From the NCBI GenBank assembly GCA_041389885.1, contig JAWKRB010000029.1, positions 1-64,000 of the forward strand: DNA of 64,000 nt, read 5' to 3'. Position numbers and translations under genes: made by a program. Shown in pieces: positions 26,650-34,581 of this stretch. The notes below the pieces were generated by a model. The model was not told the DNA's origin. It ran no database searches and saw only the letters and a list, made by a program, of their open reading frames with translations. The first letter of the stretch is position 1. Each line of letters begins with the position of its first letter. This DNA is from JAWKRB01 sp041389885. Its GTDB lineage: Bacteria; Myxococcota_A; Polyangia; Polyangiales; Ga0077539.

Positions 26650-27710
26650 GGCGCGGCTCCTTCTCCGCGAACGATCTCGCCCGCGGTGCTGATGCGAGAG
26701 AAGCCCTCGAGGTCGGTGATCTGGTCGAGGGAGATGCGAACGAACATCGTGCCCACGCGGTACTCCCGCATGGGCGCCACGGCGCGCCCCGCGGCGAGCT
26801 CGGCGACGGCGTGCGGGAGGTTCATCCCCGCCCCCGCGGCGAGGTAGCACCAGGCGGGGAAGCGCGGGTTGACCTCGAGCACGTGGTAGCCCCCGCGCGC
26901 CTCGCGGATCACCTCGAGCTCGCAGGGCCCGCGCCACTTCGTCACGCGCATGAAGGTGTCGGCGAGGGCGTCGAGCCCCGCGTCGCGAATCGCCACGCCC
27001 GCCCACCCCTTGCCCTTGTCGGTGATCACCGTCTTGCGCATCGAGACGGCGCCCACGAGCCCGCCCTCACCGTCGCCCACGGCCACCACGCACAGCTCCT
27101 CGCCCGCGACGAACTGCTGCACGATCACGGGCAGGCCCCACTCGGCGGCCATCTTGTGAAAGCCCGCGACGGCGTCGTCGAGGGTGAAGCACACCTTCGC
27201 GCCGTAGAAGGGTCCCTTCACCACCACGGGGTAGGCGAGGGTCTCGTGGAGCGTGTAGACCTGCGTCACGTCGGTGAGCACGCGCGAGGCGGGCACGGGG
27301 ATCCCCTTGGGAGACAAGGCGTTGAGCCGCGCCTTGGAGCGAAGGTCGAGCTGCTCGCGGGTCGGCAATAGGGTGCCGACGCCGAGCTCGCGGAGCGTGG
27401 GCGCGAGGTCGACGAAGGCCGGGAGCTCGGCGTCGAGGGTGGGGATCACCACGTCGAGGGGGACGCGCGCGTGGACGTACTCCATGCGCTCTCGCAAGGC
27501 GTGGAGGCCCTGCGAGGGGTAGGGGATGAGGAAGACGTCGTCGACGAGCTCGCGGGCGTAGACGCCGGGCTCGAGGGCGTCGTAGGCGAGGCCGACGATG
27601 CGTCCGCGAAAGCCGGGGTCGGCGCGCAGCGAGCGGATCACGGCCATGCCGGGGCCGGGGTTGTCGGTGGCGTTGAGTCCGGTGACGGCGACGGTGAGGG
27701 GGGCGCGCAT
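26646..27710 (-). CDS. ATP-grasp domain carboxylate-amine ligase-like protein
   Basis: 354 aa. The ATG at 27710 is preferred over the GTG one codon earlier because GAGG lies 7 nt before it; the upstream stop and this start share TGATG. An N-terminal nucleotide-binding-like fold (TVAVTGLNATDNPGPGM) is followed by the ATP-grasp domain: lysine strand YPVVVKGPFYGAK, QQFVAGEELCVVAVGD, and metal-binding CELEV with LEVNPRFPAW. These are intact, so it should activate a carboxylate as acyl-phosphate and join it to an amine or other nucleophile. The closest general resemblance is to carbamoyl-phosphate-synthase-like and amino-acid ligases. The substrate is unknown. It sits directly after the PqqD-like gene and is coupled to the PLP decarboxylase by a GTGA overlap. 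Confidence 0.92.
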   Translation of the reverse strand: MRAPLTVAVTGLNATDNPGPGMAVIRSLRADPGFRGRIVGLAYDALEPGVYARELVDDVFLIPYPSQGLHALRERMEYVHARVPLDVVIPTLDAELPAFVDLAPTLRELGVGTLLPTREQLDLRSKARLNALSPKGIPVPASRVLTDVTQVYTLHETLAYPVVVKGPFYGAKVCFTLDDAVAGFHKMAAEWGLPVIVQQFVAGEELCVVAVGDGEGGLVGAVSMRKTVITDKGKGWAGVAIRDAGLDALADTFMRVTKWRGPCELEVIREARGGYHVLEVNPRFPAWCYLAAGAGMNLPHAVAELAAGRAVAPMREYRVGTMFVRISLDQITDLEGFSRISTAGEIVRGEGAAP

Positions 27711-27967
27711 CACGCCACCTCGAAGTCGGCGGGCACGAGCCCGAAGAGTCGGAGGGCCTGCACCAGCTCGTCGATGTCGCGCGCGAGGTCGTCGCCCGAG
27801 ACCTCGAAGCGCTCGCAGAGCTGCGCGCGGAGGGCGTCGCGGTCGAGGTCGCGCTTGAGCCCGTCGAGGATGCAGAGCGCCGTCGGGTTGGCCGTGAAGG
27901 TGGCGCCCGAGAAGGGGTCGAAGACGAAGCCGGTGTCGCTGATGGCGAGGTCCTTGAGACGTTGCAT
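27710..27967 (-). CDS. Stand-alone PqqD-like (RiPP-recognition-fold) small protein
   Basis: 85 aa. The start at 27967 is fixed by a perfect AGGAGG (plus-strand 27976-27981) 8 nt upstream; an earlier GTG frame lies inside the preceding gene. The sequence shows the PqqD pattern: a beta hairpin (ISDTGFVFDPFSGATFTANP), then TALCILDGL, a helix with LCERFEVSGDDLARDIDEL and a closing helix LVQALRLFGLV. PqqD-fold proteins bind leader peptides or carry small-molecule/peptide intermediates for modifying enzymes. No radical SAM partner and no obvious precursor peptide is next to it; the neighbours are an ATP-grasp ligase and a PLP decarboxylase. It could itself be the carrier or substrate protein, which is speculative. 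Confidence 0.85.
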   Translation of the reverse strand: MQRLKDLAISDTGFVFDPFSGATFTANPTALCILDGLKRDLDRDALRAQLCERFEVSGDDLARDIDELVQALRLFGLVPADFEVA

Positions 27968-27975
27968 GGCCGTTG

Positions 27976-27981
27976 CCTCCT
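27976..27981 (-). promoter_or_regulatory. Consensus Shine-Dalgarno deciding the PqqD-like start
   Basis: On the minus strand this reads AGGAGG, 8 nt before the ATG at 27967. It is the strongest ribosome-binding site seen in this operon and excludes the earlier in-frame GTG. Confidence 0.85.
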
Positions 27982-27996
27982 GCCGTGCGGCGCGCG

Positions 27997-29250
27997 TCAC
28001 CACGCGCCGAGGATTCCCGCGGTGAAGAAGTGAGCGCTCGCGTCGACGTCGCCCGCGGAGGCGCTCGTCGTGAGCATGAGCCCGTCGTATCGGAGCGAGA
28101 GAGAGAGCCCCCTCCCCAGGGGCACGAGGCCCGACAGCGTGAGCGCGCCGCGCACGCGGTCGTCGGTGGCGAAGGTCAGCGCCTCAGAGAGCGACGTGGG
28201 CCTGCGCTCGTCGCCGTAGCGCGCGCTCAGGCCCACCTGCGCGCCGCCCCACGACCGCCCCAGGACCAACCCCACGGCGCCTCCGAAGGCCCCGTCCTGG
28301 TGCTGCATGGAGGCGACGGGGCCGAGGGACCACCCCCTGCCGAGGGAGGCGCCCCAGGCGCCCACGGCGCGCAGCACGGCGCGGTCCTGATAGATCGTGT
28401 CGCTGAGCTCGAGGTTGAGCTCTCCGCGCAGCGCGAGGCGACCTGACACGCCCACCACCGTCGCGGGCGCGAGGGCGTTCGCGCCGTCGTAGACGAAGCC
28501 CAGGTGCGCCCGGAGCGCCCAGCGCGGCCGCGCCACGCCCGCGACCAGGTGCACCTCGTGCTGCACGCTCGTCGAGGCGCGCGACTGCGAGGTGCCAGGC
28601 GGAGGGGGAGGGAGGCCTGGCCGCGGCGCGGGCACCGAAGCCGCCCCGCTCGACACGACCGCGTAGTCGATCGCGCGGTAGGTCACGCCCAGCAGCAGCG
28701 CGTCGAGGACCTGCGCCGTGACCGACGCGGTGGCGCTCACCGACCAGCTCCGCGTGGGGTGACCGGCGTAGGTCTGCGCGCCGAGCCAGAGCGAGGTCCA
28801 GAGGCGCAGGGGGCGCGGCGTCGACGCGACGGCGAGGGCGAGCCCCGCGCGCGCCGAGGCGTCGCGCGGGTCCGACGAGACGAGGCGCTCGAATTCGCGC
28901 CGCGCCCGCGAGGAGTCGCCGAGGCCGAGCAGCGACCACGCGAGCCCCAGCCGCGCGTCCCTCGACGCGTCGCCCGAGAGGGAGAGGGCGCGGGCGTAAC
29001 GCGCCCTCGCCGCGCCGTGCTCCCCCGACTGGGACCACAGCCACCCCAGGCGCAGCGCGAGGGCGAAGTCTTGCGGGTAGCGCGCCTGGAGCGCGTCGAG
29101 CGAGGCCGCCGCCTCTCGCGCGTGGCCCGCGCGCTCCCTCCGCGCGGCGAGGTCCATGGCCGCGTCGTAGTCCGCCTGCGCCGACGCCGCGCGGGCCCAG
29201 GCGAGCGCGGCGAGGGTGAGGGTGGTCGCGGCGTGTGCGGGGCGGGGCAT
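27997..29250 (-). CDS. TPR plus outer-membrane beta-barrel protein (YaiO-like layout)
   Basis: 417 aa with the ATG at 29250; an ATG at 29283 would add 11 residues. The signal peptide ends near ARAASA. Residues about 27-170 are TPR-like helical repeats (RREFERLVSSDPRDASARAGL is typical). Residues about 180-417 are alternating beta strands rich in Gly/Ala/Tyr, ending in a terminal strand FFTAGILGAW as in outer-membrane barrels. A Pro-rich loop is inserted near residue 235. The combination of TPR and barrel resembles YaiO-type proteins associated with polymer export. It is the first gene of the six-gene minus-strand operon, 29 bp before the PqqD-like gene, and probably provides its outer-membrane component. 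Confidence 0.85.
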   Translation of the reverse strand: MPRPAHAATTLTLAALAWARAASAQADYDAAMDLAARRERAGHAREAAASLDALQARYPQDFALALRLGWLWSQSGEHGAARARYARALSLSGDASRDARLGLAWSLLGLGDSSRARREFERLVSSDPRDASARAGLALAVASTPRPLRLWTSLWLGAQTYAGHPTRSWSVSATASVTAQVLDALLLGVTYRAIDYAVVSSGAASVPAPRPGLPPPPPGTSQSRASTSVQHEVHLVAGVARPRWALRAHLGFVYDGANALAPATVVGVSGRLALRGELNLELSDTIYQDRAVLRAVGAWGASLGRGWSLGPVASMQHQDGAFGGAVGLVLGRSWGGAQVGLSARYGDERRPTSLSEALTFATDDRVRGALTLSGLVPLGRGLSLSLRYDGLMLTTSASAGDVDASAHFFTAGILGAW

Positions 29251-29821
29251 CGTGCACGGAGCCCATTGCGACCGCCGCGCCATCGATGAAATACGCTTGA
29301 AATAAGGCGAACGCGGCGATCGTGCGGAGCGCGGAGTGCGGGTTCTGCACCGTGCGGACTGCGGGTTCTGCACCCCGAGAATTCGCGAAATGAACTATTT
29401 TTCCAGGGGTTGAACGACGCGCGCAGAGCTCGCAACACAGGCCCGCGGGCGGCCGCCCAGAGGTCGTCGCCTGCGGGGTGGATGACGCGCTCAGACCGCG
29501 CCCGGCGAGCGGAGGGAGCGGCACGATCGCGGACGCGACGCGGCCCCGTCCCGAGTCGCGCGCCGTGGTGAGTCGCGCGGCGCTGGGACCTCCCGGCACG
29601 CACCGACCGCGCTCACGGTGGCGAATGCGGTGCGCCCGACGACCGCGACGCGCGCGCGGGGTGCGCTCCTCACGACACATCCCCGCGCGATTCGTGGATT
29701 TGGCAGCGCGGCTTGCGAATTGCTCTGTGTATGGGAGCGTTGGAGCGGGGTGCCCGCAAGGGACGGGCGACGCGCGCGGCGCGCGCGGGAGGTCCCCTGA
29801 CGCGAGAGGAGACACCGTTCG
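29251..29821. other. 571-bp divergent intergenic region
   Basis: Between the divergent starts of the barrel/TPR operon (minus) and the CBS gene (plus). I see no convincing gene; the open frames here are GC-rich artefacts. It holds the direct repeats at 29337-29374, an AT-rich patch at about 29386-29404 that could hold the operon promoter on the minus strand, and a second less GC-rich patch at about 29690-29735 that could serve the CBS gene. No tRNA-like fold was recognised. Confidence 0.6.
29337..29374. repeat. Two 15-bp direct repeats upstream of the PqqD operon
   Basis: TGCGGGTTCTGCACC occurs at 29337-29351 and 29360-29374, 23 bp apart, about two helical turns. A related GTGCGGAG lies just before them. 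They lie about 90 bp upstream of the barrel gene start, so they could be tandem operator sites, or a dispersed myxobacterial repeat. Confidence 0.6.
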
Positions 29822-30247
29822 ATGAAGTGCCACGAGATGATGAAGAAGGTCGTGCAGTGCTGTCGCACCGACGAGACCGTGGTCGAGATCGCGCTGCGCA
29901 TGCGCGACGCGAACATCGGATTCCTGCCGGTGATCGACGGGGACGGCAAGGCCATCGGCGCCGTGACCGACCGCGATCTGGTGCTGCGCGGGGTCGCCGC
30001 GGGGCGACCGTCGAACACGACCACCGTCGCCGACGTGATGACCCACGAGGTCATCGCCTGCGGCGAGCACGACGAGCTCCGCGTCGCCGAGGAGCTCATG
30101 AGCCGCCACCAGAAGTCGCGGATCATGTGCAACGACGCCGACGGGCGCATCGTCGGCGTGATCAGCCTCTCCGACATCGCCGAGGTCGAGTTCCGCGGGC
30201 GCGCCGCGACCCTCCTGCGCTCGGTCTCTCAGCGCGAGGTCCACTGA
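29822..30247 (+). CDS. Tandem CBS-domain protein
   Basis: 141 aa made of two CBS motifs and little else. The first (about residues 8-60) contains GFLPVIDGDGKAIGAVTDRDLV and the second (about 70-125) contains GRIVGVISLSDIAEVE. A pair of CBS motifs forms a Bateman module that binds adenosyl nucleotides (AMP, ATP, SAM) and reports energy state; stand-alone forms regulate partners. The start is supported by GAGAGGAG at 29804-29811. It contains several Cys and His near the N-terminus (KCHEMM, QCC), which is unusual and could bind a metal. It is convergent with the AmrS gene, 3 bp apart. The partner protein is unknown. Confidence 0.93.
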   Translation: MKCHEMMKKVVQCCRTDETVVEIALRMRDANIGFLPVIDGDGKAIGAVTDRDLVLRGVAAGRPSNTTTVADVMTHEVIACGEHDELRVAEELMSRHQKSRIMCNDADGRIVGVISLSDIAEVEFRGRAATLLRSVSQREVH

Positions 30248-30250
30248 CCG

Positions 30251-31327
30251 TCAGCGGCGCACGCGCACCGGCAGCCTGCGGTTGCCGTAGCTCCCTTCGT
30301 ACCGCTCGAACCGCCCCGCCACCGCCGCGCCGCACGCCGCGCAGCGACCGTCGTCGCCCAGCGCGTACCCCGTGATGCGATAGCCGTCGCGGGCGATCAC
30401 CTCGGCGCCGCACGCAGGGCACGACGTGGCGCCGCCCTCGAGGTCGCGCACGTTGCCCGTGTAGACGTAGCGCAGGCCCTCCTCGCGGGCGATGCGCCGC
30501 GCGCGGGTGAGCGCGCTCGGCGGCGTCGCGGGGACGTCGTCGAGCTTGTGGTCGGGATGAAACGCGGTGAAGTGCAGCGGCACGTCGGGGCCGAGCTCGG
30601 AGGCGATCCACGCGCTCATCCTCCGCAGCTCGTCGTCGCCGTCGTTGTGGCCGGGGATCAGCAGGGTGGTGAGCTCGGTCCACACGTCGGTCTCGCGCGC
30701 GAGGTAGCGGAGGGTGTCGAGCACGGGCTCGAGGTGGGCGCCGGTGAGCTTCCAGTAGAACGCCTCGGTGAAGCCCTTGAGGTCGACGTTCGCCGCGTCG
30801 ATCTTCGAGAAGAACGCCGCGCGGGCCTCGGGGTGGATGTAGCCCGCGGTCACCGCGACGGTCTTGATCCCGCGGCCGCGGCAGGCGTCGGCGACGTCCA
30901 TCGCGTACTCCGCGAAGATCACGGGGTCGTTGTAGGTGAAGGCCACGCCCTTGCAGCCCCGCGCCTCGGCCGCAGACGCGATGGCGTCGGGGGTCGCCTG
31001 GTCCATGAGCCGGTCCATGTCGCGGGAGGCGGAGATGTCCCAGTTCTGGCAGAACTTGCACGCGAGGTTGCAGCCCGCGGTGCCGAAGGAGAGCACCGCG
31101 CTGCCGGGGTAGAAGTGGTGCAGCGGCTTCTTCTCGATGGGGTCGACGCAGAAGCCCGACGAGCGCCCCCAGGTCGTGAGCACCATCGCGTCGCCCTCGC
31201 GCATGCGCACGAAGCACTTGCCGCGCTGGCCCTCTTGCAGCGCGCAGTCGCGGGGGCACAGGTCGCACTGCACCCTGCCGTCGTCGCGGGTGTGCCACCA
31301 GCGGGCGGCGTGCGGCGCGTCGCTCAC
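30251..31327 (-). CDS. amrS: AmmeMemoRadiSam system radical SAM enzyme
   Basis: 358 aa, GTG start at 31327 overlapping the upstream AmrB-AmrA stop as GTGA. The radical SAM cluster motif is CNLACKFC within SFGTAGCNLACKFCQNW, so it should bind a 4Fe-4S cluster and cleave S-adenosylmethionine. An N-terminal CDLCPRDC pair of CxxC-type motifs and a C-terminal zinc ribbon (CPACG then CAACG) are extra metal sites typical of this group (the AmrS/PflA-like family). AmrS always occurs with the Memo-like AmrB and AMMECR1-like AmrA; the three form a widespread system whose reaction is not established to my knowledge. Here all parts are in one two-gene operon. Confidence 0.95.
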   Translation of the reverse strand: MSDAPHAARWWHTRDDGRVQCDLCPRDCALQEGQRGKCFVRMREGDAMVLTTWGRSSGFCVDPIEKKPLHHFYPGSAVLSFGTAGCNLACKFCQNWDISASRDMDRLMDQATPDAIASAAEARGCKGVAFTYNDPVIFAEYAMDVADACRGRGIKTVAVTAGYIHPEARAAFFSKIDAANVDLKGFTEAFYWKLTGAHLEPVLDTLRYLARETDVWTELTTLLIPGHNDGDDELRRMSAWIASELGPDVPLHFTAFHPDHKLDDVPATPPSALTRARRIAREEGLRYVYTGNVRDLEGGATSCPACGAEVIARDGYRITGYALGDDGRCAACGAAVAGRFERYEGSYGNRRLPVRVRR

Positions 31328-32697
31328 GCCGACGGATCCTCCGAGAACTTCTCGACCGAGTACCGCGACGCGCGCATCGACGGCGACCAGTACGCGCCGG
31401 GGAGCCCCATCTTCATCTTGAGCCGGCGCACGAAATCTCGCGGGTCGCGCACCTGCTCCCAGACCTGCGGGAGAAAGGTCGCGCGGCGGTCGCCGAGCTC
31501 CAGCGTGAGGCCGTCGACGCCGGGGTGGAGCCGCGCGCAGAGGTCGTCCTCGTCGGTGAACTCGAGGGGCGTCGAGGGCGAGAGCCGCGACACCTCCACC
31601 CGCAGCGCCGGCAGCTCCGAGCGCCGCAGCGGGGCGAAGCGAGGGTCTTCGAGCGCCGCCGCGACCGCGTTCTCGCGCACGTCTTCGCCCAGGGGTCGAT
31701 GCGCGCTCACCGAGCCGATGCAGCCACGAAGCTCGCCGTCGGTCGTGAGCGTCACGAAGGTCGCGCCCGGCGCGCGTAGAAAATCCGCGTCGGGCGCCGC
31801 CGCGGGCGCCGCCCCGAGGGCCGACGCGATGGCGGCGCGGGCGTGCGCGAGGAGCACGTCGCCCTCTCCCACCGCGGCCTTCGCGGGAGCCTCGAAGAAG
31901 GCCACGGCGGCGTAGCCCACGACCTGCTCGCGGTCCCCCGCGGTGTCGCCCGAGCTGCGAAGGTCGAGGAGCTCGGCGCGCATGCCTCGACGCGCCGCGA
32001 GGCGGAGCGCTCCATTGATCGGCGCCGCGCCGCACGCGTGGTCATGCGCGACGCGCGCGCCCAGGGACACGATGTCGTCGACGGTGCGCGCGTCGACGCG
32101 GTGCGCCTCGGCGTAGGGGAGGTAGTGCGAGAGGTCAGAGCTGACGACCACCAGGGTCTCGTCTCCGCCCCAGAGCCGATCGAGCACCTCGCTGACCTCG
32201 TCGGGCGACGCCTCGCCCACCACCAGGGGCACCAGCGAGAAGCGCCCGAGGACCTCTTGCAGAAACGGGAGCTGCACCTCGATGCCGTGCTCGGCCGCGT
32301 GCGCCGCGTCGCTCTCGACGACCTGCGGAAGCGTCAGGATCGACTGCGCCGCAGCGTGATCGATCTCGATGTCGCCCAGCGGCGTCGTGAAGCGCGCGAC
32401 GCTCGGGAGCGCGAGGCCGCGCAGCCGCACGCGATGCGCGGGCCCGAGGATCACCACGCGCGTCACGCGCCCTCGCAGCGGGGCGACGCGCGCGTAGGCG
32501 CTCCCGGCGATGTCGCCGGAGTAGGCGTAGCCGGCGTGCGGGGCGAGGAGGGCCTTGGGCGCGGGGCCCTCGGCGACGCGCGCCCGCGCGAGGTGCCGGC
32601 GCACGAGGGCGCGGAGCGCGTCGGGGGAGGCGGGGTAGAAGCTCCCCGCCACCGCGGCGGGGCGGCGGTCGGTGCGCGGGTCGTTCGAGACATCCAT
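31324..32697 (-). CDS. amrB-amrA: AmmeMemoRadiSam protein B-A fusion (Memo-like plus AMMECR1-like)
   Basis: 457 aa. Residues about 10-270 are the Memo/AmrB domain (extradiol-dioxygenase-like fold) with the conserved PHAGYAYSGDIAG, ILGPAHR, EHGIEVQLPFLQ and SSDLSHY motifs that supply metal-binding His residues. Residues about 285-457 are the AMMECR1/AmrA domain, with RGCIGS, EDPRFAPL and FLPQVWEQV. The start at 32697 is backed by GAGGGAG 6 nt before it. In many genomes these are separate genes; the fusion supports their joint action. The radical SAM gene follows with a 4-bp overlap. The biochemical role is unknown; redox or copper-linked roles are reported for eukaryotic Memo. Confidence 0.95.
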   Translation of the reverse strand: MDVSNDPRTDRRPAAVAGSFYPASPDALRALVRRHLARARVAEGPAPKALLAPHAGYAYSGDIAGSAYARVAPLRGRVTRVVILGPAHRVRLRGLALPSVARFTTPLGDIEIDHAAAQSILTLPQVVESDAAHAAEHGIEVQLPFLQEVLGRFSLVPLVVGEASPDEVSEVLDRLWGGDETLVVVSSDLSHYLPYAEAHRVDARTVDDIVSLGARVAHDHACGAAPINGALRLAARRGMRAELLDLRSSGDTAGDREQVVGYAAVAFFEAPAKAAVGEGDVLLAHARAAIASALGAAPAAAPDADFLRAPGATFVTLTTDGELRGCIGSVSAHRPLGEDVRENAVAAALEDPRFAPLRRSELPALRVEVSRLSPSTPLEFTDEDDLCARLHPGVDGLTLELGDRRATFLPQVWEQVRDPRDFVRRLKMKMGLPGAYWSPSMRASRYSVEKFSEDPSA

Positions 32698-32786
32698 CGT
32701 GAACTCCCTCGCGGGCGTGGGTGCCCGTCGCTCTCCCTAGAGGGACCAACCCTCCCAGGGTCAAGCGCGCTGCGGGTGATCTCGGT

Positions 32787-33701
32787 TCACGGCGCGTTCT
32801 CCCAGGCGCCGAGCCCCTCTGCGAGCAGGTCGAAGGCCACGCGAATGCGCCGGCTGCTGCGAAGCTCGCGGTGCGCCGTGATCCACACGGGCACGGGCAG
32901 GGGCGGGAGCCTGGGGAGCACCCTGCGCACCGCGGGCTCGGCGTCGCCCACCTGGTCCATCACGATGCACACGCCCATGCCGCGCTTCGCCATCTCCCAC
33001 TGCACGAGGTGATTCTCCGTGACGATGGGGAAGTTCTTCTGCGTGAGCTCCACCCCGAGCGCGCGCAGCCCGTCGATCATCCGCGCGGTGCGGTCGAAGG
33101 CGAAGAACTCGGCCCTCGCGAGGTCCTTGGGGCGCTTCGGAGAGCCGATGCGACGGAGGTACTCCGGCGTCGCGTACAGCCGCGCGTGCCGCACGGCGAC
33201 CTTGCGCGCGATGAGGTCGGGCTCCTTCGGCTGAAAGTTTCTCACCGCGATGTCGGCCTCGCGCCGCCGCAGGTCTCGCGCCGTGTTCGACGCCACGATC
33301 TCGACCTCGATGCCCGGGTGCCGCGCGCGGAGCTCGGCCACCACCGGCGGGAGCAGAAACGCCGCGATGAGCTCGCTCGCCGTGACGCACACCGAGCCGT
33401 CGAGCGAGAGCGACCGCCCCGTCGCCGCGAGCGAGACGCCGCCCGCCGCCTCGCCCATGGCCCGCGCGTGGTCCATCAGCGCGAGCCCCGAGGGGGTCAG
33501 CGCCAGGGTGTTGCCGAGGCGCTCGAAGAGCGAGACGCCGAGCTCCTCCTCGAGGCTCGACACTTGTCGACCCAGCGTGGGCTGAGACAGCCCGAGGGCG
33601 CGCGCCGCCGCCGAGAACGAGCCCTCCTCCGCGGTGACCAGAAAGGCCCGGAGGTGGTTCCAGTCGAAGCGAACGGCGCGCCAGTCCATGCAGATACGCA
33701 T
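32787..33701 (-). CDS. LysR-family transcriptional regulator
   Basis: 304 aa. The winged HTH is at about residues 11-70 (WNHLRAFLVTAEEGSFSAAAR, GLSQPTLGRQVSSLEEELGVSLFER) and the effector domain at about 95-304. A second ATG at 33689 (MDWRAV) is an equally good start and would leave the dyad at 33697-33713 in the promoter. It is divergent from the NmrA-like gene, the usual layout for a LysR protein controlling its neighbour. The effector is unknown. The same HTH sequence type is common for regulators of oxidoreductases in proteobacteria and myxobacteria. Confidence 0.94.
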   Translation of the reverse strand: MRICMDWRAVRFDWNHLRAFLVTAEEGSFSAAARALGLSQPTLGRQVSSLEEELGVSLFERLGNTLALTPSGLALMDHARAMGEAAGGVSLAATGRSLSLDGSVCVTASELIAAFLLPPVVAELRARHPGIEVEIVASNTARDLRRREADIAVRNFQPKEPDLIARKVAVRHARLYATPEYLRRIGSPKRPKDLARAEFFAFDRTARMIDGLRALGVELTQKNFPIVTENHLVQWEMAKRGMGVCIVMDQVGDAEPAVRRVLPRLPPLPVPVWITAHRELRSSRRIRVAFDLLAEGLGAWENAP

Positions 33702-33713
33702 ACCTCGGATGCG
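33697..33713. promoter_or_regulatory. Dyad near the divergent lysR/NmrA-like starts
   Basis: CGCAT (33697-33701), a 7-bp spacer and ATGCG (33709-33713) form a dyad; a further ATGCGT lies at 33742-33747. If LysR begins at 33689, the dyad falls just upstream of it and could be the operator for both genes. The arms are short, so this is tentative. Confidence 0.35.
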
Positions 33714-33783
33714 ATCCTGGCGGGCGACTCAACGAGAGTGAATGCGTAGGGTGACTTCACACCCCGCACCCCAGGAGATCTCC

Positions 33784-34521
33784 ATGACCGTTCTCACGCC
33801 CCGTCCCGCCCGCCCCGTTCGCAAGGTCTGCATCGTCGGAGCCTCTGGAAAGCTCGGGCAGTACATGGTCCAGCACGCCCTCGACCGGGGCTACGAGGTC
33901 GTGGGCGTGTGCCGCGCGCAGAGCGTCTCGAAGCTCGCGCGCTTCGAGGGCAGGATCACCGTCGTCGCCGGCCCCACCAACGACCGCGAGGTGATCGCTC
34001 GCGCGGTCGAGGGCTGCGACGCGGTGCTCACGGTGCTCGTCCCCTGGGGCGTGCAGCAGTACGCGTCGGGCACCGCGCAGGCCGTGCTCGACGTGGCGCC
34101 CGCGGGCGCGCGGCTGGTGTTCTCCTGCGGCTGGCACATCACCCGCGACGGACAGGACCGGTACTCTCCGATCTTTCTCGCGCTGGTCTCCCTCGCCTCG
34201 CGCCTGGCGCGCCTGGCGCGCTTCGCCGAGCTCAGCGATCAGGTCGAGGCCTGCCGCCGGGTCTTCGCGAGCGACCGCGCGTGGACGGTGGTGCGCGGCA
34301 GCGACCTCGAGGAGGGCGAGAGCCAGGGGCTCCCGGTGTGGAGCCGCCACGTCGGAGACCCGGTGCTCCAGAGCAACCGCACCCGCCGCGTCGACTTCGC
34401 GCTCTTCATGGTCGCCGCGCTGGAGGACGACGCGCTGATTCACGAGGCGCCGGCCATCGTGGGCCGCGCGACGGCGTCGGCGCGCGCCCACGCGCGGGCG
34501 CTCCAGGCCGAGCCCGCGTGA
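33784..34521 (+). CDS. NmrA-like NAD(P)-binding protein
   Basis: 245 aa. The start at 33784 is supported by AGGAG at 33773-33777 with a 6-nt spacer; the earlier in-frame ATG at 33742 overlaps regulatory sequence. The N-terminus has a Rossmann loop VCIVGASGKLGQYMV (GASGxxG, NAD(P)-binding), followed by the alternating strand/helix pattern of atypical short-chain dehydrogenases (NmrA/SDR-a group). The typical YxxxK catalytic pair is not evident, so it may sense NAD(P)(H) or act on a small substrate differently. It is divergent from a LysR gene that likely regulates it. The methyltransferase gene that follows may be on the same transcript. Confidence 0.87.
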   Translation: MTVLTPRPARPVRKVCIVGASGKLGQYMVQHALDRGYEVVGVCRAQSVSKLARFEGRITVVAGPTNDREVIARAVEGCDAVLTVLVPWGVQQYASGTAQAVLDVAPAGARLVFSCGWHITRDGQDRYSPIFLALVSLASRLARLARFAELSDQVEACRRVFASDRAWTVVRGSDLEEGESQGLPVWSRHVGDPVLQSNRTRRVDFALFMVAALEDDALIHEAPAIVGRATASARAHARALQAEPA

Positions 34522-34581
34522 CCGGGGCGCGTGCCCTTGACCCGCGTCGCGCGCGGGAGGCATACCGCGCGCGACGCGACG

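Noticed and set aside
29702..29716. TGGCAG...TTGC resembling a sigma-54 promoter
   Set aside because: The GG and GC elements are 11 bp apart rather than the needed 10.
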